From: Calditrichota bacterium
Lineage (GTDB): Bacteria > Zhuqueibacterota > Zhuqueibacteria > Zhuqueibacterales > Geothermadaptataceae
DNA length: 11,181 nt
Direction: 5' to 3'
Assembly (NCBI GenBank): GCA_008501545.1
Contig: QQUM01000568.1
Location: 1 to 11,181 of the forward strand
Notes under the pieces: generated by a model
What the model was told of the DNA's origin: nothing
Database searches by the model: none
Seen by the model: the letters and a program-made list of their open reading frames with translations, nothing else
Position numbers and translations under genes: made by a program
Shown: positions 4,687 to 11,181 of the stretch, piece after piece
Numbering within the stretch: the first letter of the stretch is position 1
Layout: the number at the start of each line of letters is the position of its first letter

Positions 4687-7158
4687 CTATAGCTTCTTTG
4701 CAAGAACAATCGTTTTTTTGAGCTTTAGCAATTCCCCGTGCGCAGCATCAAGCGCCTGAACAAAAATGATATAAATCCCGACATCCATTAGTTGCCCTTC
4801 ATCATTTCTCCCATCCCAGAACAAAGCTCTATTCGGGCCGGAACTTGCATTTCTAAGTAAATGCCTTACCTTTCTTCCGCGTAAATCGAAAATTACCAAA
4901 TTTACATTACTCGTCTGCATAGGCAGGTCATATTGGATAAGCACATGATCATCTATCCCATCACCATCAGGTGAAAATGGATCAGGATTTGCTTTTAGTT
5001 TACTTTTTGATTCTAATTTCTCAACAAAAAGGCTATTTTGGCGTCCTGGAGTGGAACCCTTTGGTGATACACAGAAATCCCAACCAGCCGGGCCGATATC
5101 AGCTATCATAAAATTCATATTTTCCCATGACACACCATTCTCTCCAACATTGGCATCCGTGTAGCTGATGCTATCAATTATGCAGTCGTTCTGATCGAAA
5201 ATAAAAACAGAATCGCCCGAATTATTTAACGAAGGCCATTGCTCCGGGACAACCATGCCAAGCTGATCATCTGATCTAGACAATTCCTGTGTGATGAGAA
5301 AATAATCCTTTGGCATAAGAATCAATTTCCCGCCATTGAACATGAGCTTTCCTCTCCTGGTACCATCGGAAATTGACCAGTTATTTAGATCAATAGGCTG
5401 ACTACTTAAGTTGATAATTTCAACCCACTCGGGTTCACCTGACAATGGATTGGCCATGATTTCATTTAGCACGATATCCCTGGATAGAAATGAAACCGAA
5501 ATATCAAAAATCCATCGATTGTTTCTCCGGCGATTATCATTTGTAACATCGATTTCAAAAGCAAAATTATGCGTACCTGACTTATTCGCCACATGTTCTA
5601 TCTGAATTAAAAGTGTGTCGCCTACATCAATCATCATCGATGATGTCCCTGCTGCATATACATAATCATCAGCTCTATCGGTAAGTCGCCAGTTGTTTAA
5701 TATTGCTTGCTGCTTACCCACATTCAGAATTGGAACTACAATGTGAAAATACTTATTTCTTTCGGGTGGTGGATCTGGCCATAAGACCGAAGTTGTATCA
5801 ATGGCTAAATCAATTTCAACAGCGGAGACAGAGTTTATTTTGCATGGAGTTGCTCCTGCTTCCGATAGGCTATAAGTCCAATTCGTTTGATCTACACTAC
5901 TCCCTAGTGCATCAATGCGTTCAATAGATATTCCTTTCTCCGCAGCAAGATGAATCGAAATTGAGTCGATTATGGCCCCACTCTTACCTGTTAATGCAAT
6001 TGTTTCATTTGTATTATTAAGCGTTGGAAATGCCCTGATGTGCACAACTTGCATATCAGTGGTGAATGAATAGATGGTTCGTACGCTTGAATCAGCTGTA
6101 AATAATGCAAATTCATCCGGCTTCAAAACAAGACTATCAACTACTTCGACAAGGCCCTGCCTACCTGAAGCATCCTTTATTTTCCATTCCGCTATGGGAA
6201 TTTCCATATCACTTCGGTTATAAACTTCAATCCATTCAGGTTCTCCGGATAAGGGTGCAAACATTACTTCATTTATCACCAGACTTTGTTTAGGCCATTC
6301 TACCCAAAATTCAAATAATTTAAATTTCTCAACTAAATCTGAGGTTATGGAAATATCAATATCTAATTTCCCGGCGGTGATAGGCTTCCAGGGTGCTTTT
6401 ATTTGATAAAATTCCCCTGGCTCAAGCATCGGGATTTGGTGAGATGCTAGCACAATCGAATCATCGACAATAATCTTTAATATCAGATTCTCATATAAGA
6501 TCTCAGCTGTATTCAATATATCAATCACAAAGACGCATTCACTGTGGATGCGTGGCTGAACACCTTCGATTGCACTACAAGTTACTTTAATTTCTAATTC
6601 AGTTGTTTGCGTAGACACGCTATTTTCAAAACCTGGAGAACCATTTAGGACTTGAGAATTTGCCCAATTCCCAGGTGAATTGTCAATTAAAAGATCAATA
6701 CGTTCATCGGAAAAACCAGGATTGTTATCAAGTGAATATGTGTAAGCATCTAAAGTGTCACCTTGTTCACTTTTAACAATTATAGATTCAGGCGTACTAT
6801 TTGAGAGGCCGGCGGAGCCAAGAGTCTTATCGGCTACTTTAAGCACTTTAGCAGATTCCGGAATTAGTGAAGCATAAGCGCCTTCACTAACGTCATAATC
6901 GCTATCAAAAATGACTGCATAGCACTGCGGTGCAAGAAAAGGTGATTTACCATTTAAATCCACTGATTCTTGTATCTTTTGATCACCGATAAATATTGTC
7001 GATAATTTAAATGAATCAGTTGCACTTGCATTGTACAACTCAATATATTCATCCGAACTTTCTGTACCAGCTGGATTAAACATCACTTCACTAATCTTGA
7101 TTTGCGCAATACAAACAGGAAACCACAAAAAACACATTAGCCCTGGAAAAATTCGCAT
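4687..7158 (-). CDS. Secreted multi-domain lamin-tail protein with C-terminal FlgD-like domain
   Basis: This is an 823-residue exported protein of unknown function. Residues 1-19 form a signal peptide (MRIFPGLMCFLWFPVCIAQ, likely cut after CIA). Three lamin-tail domains follow at about 21-175, 293-441 and 562-708. They open with ISEVMFNPAG, VINEVMFAPLSGEPEWIEVYN and VLNEIMANPLSGEPEWVEIIN and close with patterns like GSTPGRQNS. Two CARDB-like beta modules (about 186-290 and 447-557) sit between them. The C-terminus (about 723-823) carries NPDPFSPDGDGIDD, an acidic calcium-type loop, then a FlgD-like Ig fold. In other FCB-group proteins such a module serves as a surface or secretion anchor, which is inferred here. 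The start is ATG at 7156-7158 with GGGGG at 7164-7168 and a 5-nt spacer, better than the upstream TTG at 7170. The gene lies between its own weak terminator and that of the M23 gene. Confidence 0.9.
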   Translation of the reverse strand: MRIFPGLMCFLWFPVCIAQIKISEVMFNPAGTESSDEYIELYNASATDSFKLSTIFIGDQKIQESVDLNGKSPFLAPQCYAVIFDSDYDVSEGAYASLIPESAKVLKVADKTLGSAGLSNSTPESIIVKSEQGDTLDAYTYSLDNNPGFSDERIDLLIDNSPGNWANSQVLNGSPGFENSVSTQTTELEIKVTCSAIEGVQPRIHSECVFVIDILNTAEILYENLILKIIVDDSIVLASHQIPMLEPGEFYQIKAPWKPITAGKLDIDISITSDLVEKFKLFEFWVEWPKQSLVINEVMFAPLSGEPEWIEVYNRSDMEIPIAEWKIKDASGRQGLVEVVDSLVLKPDEFALFTADSSVRTIYSFTTDMQVVHIRAFPTLNNTNETIALTGKSGAIIDSISIHLAAEKGISIERIDALGSSVDQTNWTYSLSEAGATPCKINSVSAVEIDLAIDTTSVLWPDPPPERNKYFHIVVPILNVGKQQAILNNWRLTDRADDYVYAAGTSSMMIDVGDTLLIQIEHVANKSGTHNFAFEIDVTNDNRRRNNRWIFDISVSFLSRDIVLNEIMANPLSGEPEWVEIINLSSQPIDLNNWSISDGTRRGKLMFNGGKLILMPKDYFLITQELSRSDDQLGMVVPEQWPSLNNSGDSVFIFDQNDCIIDSISYTDANVGENGVSWENMNFMIADIGPAGWDFCVSPKGSTPGRQNSLFVEKLESKSKLKANPDPFSPDGDGIDDHVLIQYDLPMQTSNVNLVIFDLRGRKVRHLLRNASSGPNRALFWDGRNDEGQLMDVGIYIIFVQALDAAHGELLKLKKTIVLAKKL
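5410..5478 (-). repeat. Lamin-tail opening motif, third copy (protein-level repeat)
   Basis: Codes for IVLNEIMANPLSGEPEWVEI and neighbours. It matches the second-copy segment at 6217-6285 closely, including an identical PLSGEPEW, which suggests internal duplication of a lamin-tail/CARDB unit. Confidence 0.7.
6217..6285 (-). repeat. Lamin-tail opening motif, second copy (protein-level repeat)
   Basis: Codes for LVINEVMFAPLSGEPEWIEV and neighbours, the partner of the segment at 5410-5478. The first lamin-tail domain, near the N-terminus, is more divergent (ISEVMFNPAGTESSDEYIEL). Confidence 0.7.
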
Positions 7159-7215
7159 ATTCACCCCCAAATATACTTTTGATAAAAATCTTGAGACAGG
7201 TCGTTCAGAGAAGCG

Positions 7216-7251
7216 AAATAAAACTAAAAAGGCAGCAATTTTTGCTGCCTT
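7216..7251 (-). terminator. Strong Rho-independent terminator after the M23 peptidase gene
   Basis: AAGGCAGCAA (7229-7238) and TTGCTGCCTT (7242-7251) form a perfect 10-bp stem with a 3-nt loop. On the minus strand it is followed by TTTAGTTTTATTT. It lies 17 bp after the M23 stop codon, so the lamin-tail gene downstream probably has its own promoter in the remaining 57 bp or depends on read-through. Confidence 0.9.
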
Positions 7252-7268
7252 AAAATTTAATCAAGCCT

Positions 7269-8189
7269 TTATTCAGCGATTATAAAGTTCTTGGGATTTA
7301 AGTTCTTTCCATTTTCAAGTACTTCATAGTGGAGATGTGGTCCGGTTGAACGGCCGGTACTTCCTACTGTTCCAATTATTTCATGCCGCTTGACCTTCTG
7401 CCCCTTTTTCACATTAATGTTTTCAAGATGTCCAAAAATTGTTGTGAAACCATTACCATGATCGATTTTCACAACCTTACCGAAGCCACTATTCCTTTTA
7501 TAGTGATTTTTAGCAAGCACAACGACACCAGCGGCCGTTGCTTTAACTGGAGTTCCACGCCTTTGAGCAATATCAAGGCCCTTATGGTGTCTTTTACTTT
7601 TTGTAAACGGGTCAATGCGATAACCATAATTATCTGTAATTCTTCCGACTACCGGATAGATCGATGGTTGATGATCAAGTTTGATTTGCCTGTTTTCAAT
7701 AGCTTGTAGTAACACACTTTTTTCGGATTCGACCAGGTCGAGTTTGCGTGAAGTGGTTTCAAGCATAGAACGATATTCATTTGTGACACGTTGCAGGTCA
7801 TGTGGCAGGAGAGATTCCTCCGTTCGAAGAGTAGAGCTACCCCCTACACCAACTTGACGAGTATCAGAATCCATTATGGGATGATCGGCAAAAATACTCA
7901 GGTCATCATTTTCTGTCTCAAAACGCTGTACCCGAGTCTGTAGCTCATTTGCGACTTTACCAAGTTCATTTAGTTGTGTACGTAAACCAGCATTGGTTTC
8001 CGTAAGCGTATCTATTCGAAAATTATGAAAATTATCAGTAAACACTGATATTGATATGCCGACTAGTAACAGGATAATCCCAAATAGTAAAGAGAAAGGT
8101 CCGATAATTACTTTCCAGGACAAAATAACCTCTTTACTCTCTGAACCCTGCAGCGAAAAATAGATCAGCTTGATCCGTTTATCGCGCAT
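7269..8189 (-). CDS. Membrane-anchored M23 (LytM-type) metallopeptidase
   Basis: This 306-residue protein is probably a zinc endopeptidase that cuts peptidoglycan cross-bridges, or a non-catalytic regulator of such enzymes. Residues 1-26 are cytoplasmic and basic, and 27-50 form a single membrane segment (a signal anchor). Residues 54-100 and about 131-169 look like coiled coil, and the M23 domain spans about 178-306. The zinc ligands and catalytic residues are all present: His202 and Asp206 (HKGLD), His254 (GHLENI), and the HLH pair at 285-287. It should therefore be active. The ATG at 8187-8189 has GGAGG at 8197-8201 with a 7-nt spacer. That beats a frame opening 81 bp upstream, whose product would have an unusual 27-residue extension. 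Similar anchored M23 proteins in related phyla often sit beside bactofilin genes; none is seen here. Confidence 0.94.
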   Translation of the reverse strand: MRDKRIKLIYFSLQGSESKEVILSWKVIIGPFSLLFGIILLLVGISISVFTDNFHNFRIDTLTETNAGLRTQLNELGKVANELQTRVQRFETENDDLSIFADHPIMDSDTRQVGVGGSSTLRTEESLLPHDLQRVTNEYRSMLETTSRKLDLVESEKSVLLQAIENRQIKLDHQPSIYPVVGRITDNYGYRIDPFTKSKRHHKGLDIAQRRGTPVKATAAGVVVLAKNHYKRNSGFGKVVKIDHGNGFTTIFGHLENINVKKGQKVKRHEIIGTVGSTGRSTGPHLHYEVLENGKNLNPKNFIIAE

Positions 8190-8440
8190 GCTCCTTCCTC
8201 CTTCCAAAAATAAAAAATAAATCCATCGTACACCTCTAAAAATCCCAAAATCCTGTGCAAAAAAAATCAAAATCCATCATACTTAAAAATGTATATAAAT
8301 ATTAATCGCGCCAAATTTTTTAAGGACCTGATAAACAAAAATCGTGCTACTTTTTAAAAGTAAAACCTAATTCTAATAAAGTCAATAAAATAGATTTAAA
8401 TATATTCAAGACTACAAGAATTACTACGGTTTTTCATAAC

Positions 8441-8471
8441 GACACACTTACATTATTGTAGTTTGTGTGTC
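8441..8471. repeat. Hairpin next to the decayed open frame
   Basis: GACACAC (8441-8447) pairs with GTGTGTC (8465-8471), and inside TACA pairs with TGTA around a TTAT loop. It lies 7 bp beyond the stop codon of the minus-strand fragment at 8482-8607, where a terminator would sit. No T run follows on that strand. Confidence 0.45.
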
Positions 8472-8478
8472 TATTTAT

Positions 8479-8607
8479 TCAACAATCAAACTTCTTCTCT
8501 TCAATCCAAGCAGAAAATGCATCTGGAAAGTAATTGAACTGGCCATTATTTAAACAAATGAATTCGGGTTGCTTGTGTGCAGGATTCAATTGTACACATG
8601 TTTTAAA
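8479..8607 (-). pseudogene. C-terminal gene fragment, about 42 codons
   Basis: An open segment between in-frame stops at 8608-8610 and 8479-8481 encodes a protein-like sequence including QPEFICLNNGQFNYFPDAF followed by SAWIEEKKFDC and a stop. It contains no ATG and no ribosome site, so it looks like the tail of a decayed gene. Its pattern P-E-x-I-x-x-x-N-G-x-F...A-F-x-A-W loosely recalls the second catalytic-Asp region of IS3-type transposases, with Asn in place of Asp. It also loosely recalls the C-terminus of SUKH/SMI1-like proteins. Neither resemblance is strong enough for an assignment. A neighbouring frame further upstream is also briefly open, which would fit a frameshifted ancestor. 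Confidence 0.3.
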
Positions 8608-8708
8608 TCAAAACATTAATATGGTGAGATGTCTCATAGAGAACCGAGAAACTGTAATTTAAATTTATCACAACAAACTGGAGGGTCTTTACTTAATTTA
8701 CAGAAAAA

Positions 8709-8849
8709 TCATAAAAATCGGAGAAATTGTACGATGTGCATTTTACTAAATTTCTTGAATAATGTAGAGCCAACTTTCCACGCAACCATCAATACTACTT
8801 GATTTCTATGATTAAATCTACCATGGAATGAATTAATAGGTAGGTACAT
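8709..8849 (-). CDS. Doubtful small open frame of 46 codons
   Basis: A minus-strand frame begins with an ATG at 8847-8849 (MYLPINSFHGRFNHRN...) and ends at TGA 8709-8711. The same frame stays open upstream to 8903. No ribosome site precedes the ATG. The product would be basic with a hydrophobic, aromatic C-terminus. I do not recognise it. It could be a remnant, part of a structured RNA, or chance. CCATGG occurs twice here (8821-8826 and 8853-8858), so the DNA could fold on itself. Confidence 0.15.
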   Translation of the reverse strand: MYLPINSFHGRFNHRNQVVLMVAWKVGSTLFKKFSKMHIVQFLRFL

Positions 8850-8950
8850 ATCCCATGGCTTCCACAAACATTCTCCCTCCAGGATCCGTATTGTAGCCTC
8901 ATTTTAAAAAGAACCTGTGTTTAGTATAGGCATTTTCATGTTATTTGTCA

Positions 8951-8982
8951 ATATTTTTTAAATTAGAAAATCTAATAAATAT
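8951..8982. promoter_or_regulatory. AT-rich dyad before upp, possible operator
   Basis: ATTAGA (8962-8967) and TCTAAT (8971-8976) are perfect inverted arms around AAA. Outside them, ATATTT (8951-8956) and AAATAT (8977-8982) also pair. The dyad lies about 75 bp before the upp start. A TTGTCA at 8945-8950 and the TCTAAT arm resemble -35 and -10 boxes, but their 20-bp spacing is too long for a standard promoter. Confidence 0.3.
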
Positions 8983-9055
8983 CGGGGGCCAGTTATGCCT
9001 TGCATGTTACTCGCTGAATGCTATATTCTCACAAAACTTTTGGAGTGAGAGACTA

Positions 9056-9685
9056 ATGAATAACGTTCATATAATCGAGCATCCTTTCATTCAAGAAAGA
9101 TTGCACGTGCTTCGTTCCGTAAAAACGAATACGGCACAGTTCAGAGCAGCGGTCATCGAGTGTGGAGAATTGTTCTCATATGAAATAGCTCGTTCGTACA
9201 AAACAAAAACTGTAACGGTTAAAACACCGTTGGAAGAAACCGCATCCCAGGTTCTAAAGACACATGTGACAATCGTGGCAATACTCCGGGCGGCATTGGG
9301 ATTGGTCGAGGGATTGTGTCGATATCTACCACATGCGAGGATAGGACACATGGGTTTGTACAGAAATGAAGATACTTTAAAACCTGTACAGTATTATTGC
9401 AAATTGCCGTCTGACATGGATGAAGGCTATATCATTCTGGCAGATCCAATGTTGGCAACAGGAGGAAGCCTGGTTGCAACCCTGGATGAACTTTCTGAAT
9501 TTACAAGTATGAAATCCTTATCAATTGCAACCCTGATAGCTGCGCCTGAAGGTATCAAGAAAGTTGGAGCAAAATATCCGAACGTTCCGATTTATACAGC
9601 CGCTGTTGATAGAACACTCAATGAAAAAGGATATATACTCCCCGGACTGGGCGATGCAGGAGATCGGCAATATGGTACAATTTAA
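9056..9685 (+). CDS. upp: Uracil phosphoribosyltransferase
   Basis: This cytoplasmic salvage enzyme converts uracil and PRPP to UMP and pyrophosphate. The 209-residue length matches the family (208-210). The conserved RNEDTLKPV segment lies at 103-111, the PRPP-binding loop DPMLATGGS at 130-138, and the uracil-binding tail YILPGLGDAGDRQYGT at 193-208. LRAALG at 77-82 replaces the common LRAGLG, a mild variant. The frame stays open upstream to 8945, but the ATG at 9056-9058 is chosen. It gives the family length and the N-terminus aligns (HIIEHPFIQERL), while the 37 extra residues resemble nothing in the family. GGAG at 9042-9045 is 10 nt upstream, with a GAGAG nearer. The gene stands alone on the plus strand, with no pyrimidine genes or uracil permease next to it. 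Confidence 0.96.
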   Translation: MNNVHIIEHPFIQERLHVLRSVKTNTAQFRAAVIECGELFSYEIARSYKTKTVTVKTPLEETASQVLKTHVTIVAILRAALGLVEGLCRYLPHARIGHMGLYRNEDTLKPVQYYCKLPSDMDEGYIILADPMLATGGSLVATLDELSEFTSMKSLSIATLIAAPEGIKKVGAKYPNVPIYTAAVDRTLNEKGYILPGLGDAGDRQYGTI

Positions 9686-9803
9686 TATTTTTCTAAACAT
9701 TGCTGCGGAATCCCCATAACAATTCATGATCAATTCAAATTGTTAATTTGCGTTTCCATCACCCTGCTGCACGAGTGCCGTAACCAATTATTAGCAAATC
9801 CTT

Positions 9804-10823
9804 ATGATTAAACACCTCGCCATCTATATTTTTTTCATTCCATCGATATCATTTTCACAGGAATATTTAACAAAAAATACCATCGTTCGCGTGCAAGCCA
9901 TTATTTCAAACACTGTTTTCCAACGTTATTCTGAAGCTTTGGCAATTTGTGACACGCTTGAAAAGGAAAATCCTCAAAATCCAGTCGGTTATTTCTTCCA
10001 TGCGGCAACACTGCAATCGCGCATGCTCGACTATGAAAATTACGCTGCTATTGATACTTTTTTTAAATATACAGAAAAAGCCATCAATCAAAGCAAAAAG
10101 GATATTAAAAAACACCCCAAAAGTTCATGGCCCTACTTCTTCCTGGGTGGCGCTATTGGTTATGAAGCCATGGTCAGGGGCAAAAACAATGAACTCTTTC
10201 ATGCTTTCAGGGATGGCTGGAAAAGCATTAATGCACTACAAACCGCCCTGGAACTAGACTCAACAAATTATGATATCTATCTCGGTATTGGCACTTATAA
10301 ATATTATCGAAGTAAACTGAGCAAATTTTTAAAATGGTTGCCCTTTGTCAATGACGAGCGTGAATTAGGGAAAGAAATGATACAGCTCGCGATCGAGAAC
10401 GGCAATTTTACGCGTCCGGCAGCGCTAAATGGATTGTTCTGGATTCTTGTAAAAGAGGAAAATTTCGCTGAAGCTGAGAGTCTGATCAACATGGCAGTAG
10501 CAGAACATCCTGGAAGCCGGTTTTTCCTCTGGGGCAAAGCGAAACTCAATCTTAAGCAAAAAAAATGGCGTGAAGCTTTGCAATCCTACAATGAAATTTT
10601 AGCGACATATGACAGAGAAAACATTAAAACGCCGTTCAACAGAATGCAATGCTACACCTATCTGGCGGAAATAAAGTTTAATTTGGGGAATCTGGATGAA
10701 GCAATTCGTTACGCTACACAAGCACTTCAGATTGAAATCGATCCCTATCTTAAAAAACGTGCAAAGGAAATCAGACATCAAGCCCGGGACATCCTCAAAA
10801 AAGCTGAAAAGCAATCATCCTAA
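9804..10823 (+). CDS. Secreted tetratricopeptide-repeat protein
   Basis: This 339-residue exported protein is of unknown function. Residues 1-19 are a signal peptide (hydrophobic IYIFFIPSI, likely cut after SFS), so it probably acts in the periplasm. The rest is helical, with TPR-like units at about 43-76, 110-155, 203-236, 239-272 and 284-316. The clearest is the last, LAEIKFNLGNLDEAIRYATQ. The box YLGIGTYKYYRSKL at 159-172, then LPFVNDERELGKEM at 179-192, looks like a family signature between the repeats, but I cannot name the family. TPR arrays bind peptides or partner proteins. The start is ATG at 9804-9806. No clear ribosome site precedes it, but the signal peptide supports it. It lies 118 bp after upp, and its stop overlaps that of convergent rlmN. 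Confidence 0.88.
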   Translation: MIKHLAIYIFFIPSISFSQEYLTKNTIVRVQAIISNTVFQRYSEALAICDTLEKENPQNPVGYFFHAATLQSRMLDYENYAAIDTFFKYTEKAINQSKKDIKKHPKSSWPYFFLGGAIGYEAMVRGKNNELFHAFRDGWKSINALQTALELDSTNYDIYLGIGTYKYYRSKLSKFLKWLPFVNDERELGKEMIQLAIENGNFTRPAALNGLFWILVKEENFAEAESLINMAVAEHPGSRFFLWGKAKLNLKQKKWREALQSYNEILATYDRENIKTPFNRMQCYTYLAEIKFNLGNLDEAIRYATQALQIEIDPYLKKRAKEIRHQARDILKKAEKQSS

Positions 10824-11181
10824 AAATCGATATCCTGACCGGTATTCGGCGTGCCTACAAATGCTTCCCTTTTCTTTTCGTTGCGCAGCGGCTTATTCCC
10901 TGTTTTAGTTACCAATTGTCCACAAGCGGCGTCAATATCCGTACCTTTACTCCAGCGTATCGTTACTGGAACAGACGAACCTTCAAACTCTTTATAAAAC
11001 GCGAATATAGCATCTTTTTCCGGCCGGCGATAAACACTGTACGTCGTATTAAACGGAATCAGGTTGAGTACACAATCAAATTCCTGCACAATTTTTCGAA
11101 GCGATCGTGCATCTTCCAGTCGATCATTCACACCAGCAAGCAAGACATATTCAAAGGTTATGCGTTCACGCGCAGCCTGTG
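10820..11181 (-). CDS. rlmN: 23S rRNA (adenine-2503-C2)-methyltransferase, C-terminal part (partial)
   Basis: This radical-SAM enzyme methylates C2 of A2503 in 23S rRNA and A37 in some tRNAs. Only the last 119 codons are in the window; the gene continues beyond the right edge and its [4Fe-4S] CxxxCxxC motif is not visible. The segment begins QAARERITFEYVLLAGVND, as in RlmN, and contains IDAACGQL. The cysteine of that motif, at codon 10922-10924, is the one that forms the covalent intermediate with the RNA. An internal TTG near 11143 is not a start, because the frame and the similarity continue upstream. The stretch FNTTYSVYRRPEKDAI differs from the E. coli type (NPFPGAPYGRS), so it may belong to a divergent subgroup or be a paralogue. 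The TAG stop overlaps the TAA stop of the convergent TPR gene. Confidence 0.93.
   Translation of the reverse strand, partial: QAARERITFEYVLLAGVNDRLEDARSLRKIVQEFDCVLNLIPFNTTYSVYRRPEKDAIFAFYKEFEGSSVPVTIRWSKGTDIDAACGQLVTKTGNKPLRNEKKREAFVGTPNTGQDIDF

Larger units (their letters stand above)
8190..9055. other. 866-bp stretch without an intact gene between the M23 gene and upp
   Basis: The stretch must contain divergent promoters for the minus-strand peptidase and plus-strand upp. On the minus strand it holds two short open frames with protein-like composition (8482-8607 and 8709-8903) that have no good starts. There is a hairpin at 8441-8471 and a dyad just before upp at 8951-8982. A strong minus-strand ribosome-site-like GGAGG at 8876-8880 precedes only a 12-codon frame. 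I read it as partly decayed DNA plus regulatory sequence. Confidence 0.6.

Noticed and set aside
7159..7215. Bacteroidota-type TATATTTG promoter box before the lamin-tail gene
   Set aside because: The box would place the transcription start inside the ribosome site, and no matching upstream element is seen.
8190..8270. N-terminal extension of the M23 peptidase by 27 residues
   Set aside because: GGAGG 7 nt before the ATG at 8189 and a normal signal anchor indicate the shorter form.
8734..8802. Plus-strand 22-codon frame starting MCILLNFL
   Set aside because: It has a GGAG 10 nt upstream but is very short, overlaps the equally weak minus-strand frame, and shows no recognisable feature.
8678..8882. 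Small mobile element bounded by CTGGAGGG and CCCTCCAG
   Set aside because: Only 8 bp match, no target duplication is seen, and such a pair is expected by chance in a region this size.
8945..9055. N-terminal extension of upp by 37 residues
   Set aside because: The extra residues do not resemble the family, the resulting length is too great, and the ATG at 9056 has a usable ribosome site.
9718..9752. Terminator for upp formed by AACAATT and AATTGTT arms
   Set aside because: The 7-bp stem is almost all A and T, has a 13-nt loop and no clean T run. It is too weak to call.

Overview
The window looks like a chromosomal segment from a moderately AT-rich bacterium, probably in the FCB assemblage (Calditrichota, KSB1 or Marinimicrobia-like). 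This is an inference from three things. There is a secreted protein built from lamin-tail domains and ending in a FlgD-like immunoglobulin module. A secreted TPR protein is also present. The translation-termination gene block rho, rpmE, prfA, prmC is tightly ordered. Several genes have clear Shine-Dalgarno sites, which argues against a typical Bacteroidota genome. No rRNA, tRNA, CRISPR array or intact mobile element is visible.

Layout, left to right. On the minus strand, positions 1-4161 hold an information-processing block that is transcribed right to left: rho, then rpmE (zinc-free type B L31), then a strong hairpin terminator, then prfA (RF1), prmC (the RF1/RF2 glutamine methyltransferase) and the first 64 codons of an unidentified gene, possibly a phosphohexomutase. 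PrmC modifies the GGQ glutamine of the release factor encoded 2 bp upstream of it, so this pair is a functional unit. Positions 4162-4686 are gene-free but rich in inverted repeats: a perfect 14-bp palindrome upstream of rho, a plus-strand promoter and terminator with no gene between them, and two larger stem-loops.

Positions 4687-8189 hold two envelope-related minus-strand genes. The first is an 823-residue secreted protein with three lamin-tail domains alternating with two CARDB-like beta domains. The second is a membrane-anchored M23 (LytM-type) peptidase with a coiled coil. A strong terminator separates them. Positions 8190-9055 form an 866-bp stretch without an intact gene. It holds two short minus-strand open frames that look like debris or a decayed gene, and an AT-rich dyad just before upp.

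On the plus strand follow upp (uracil phosphoribosyltransferase, pyrimidine salvage) and a secreted TPR protein. The TPR gene converges on rlmN (23S rRNA A2503 methyltransferase), whose C-terminal third is cut by the window edge. The two stop codons overlap by 4 bp.

I found no convincing new defence or biosynthetic system. The main leads are the lamin-tail protein, the possible small RNA beside rho, the rho-proximal palindrome and the decayed region before upp.
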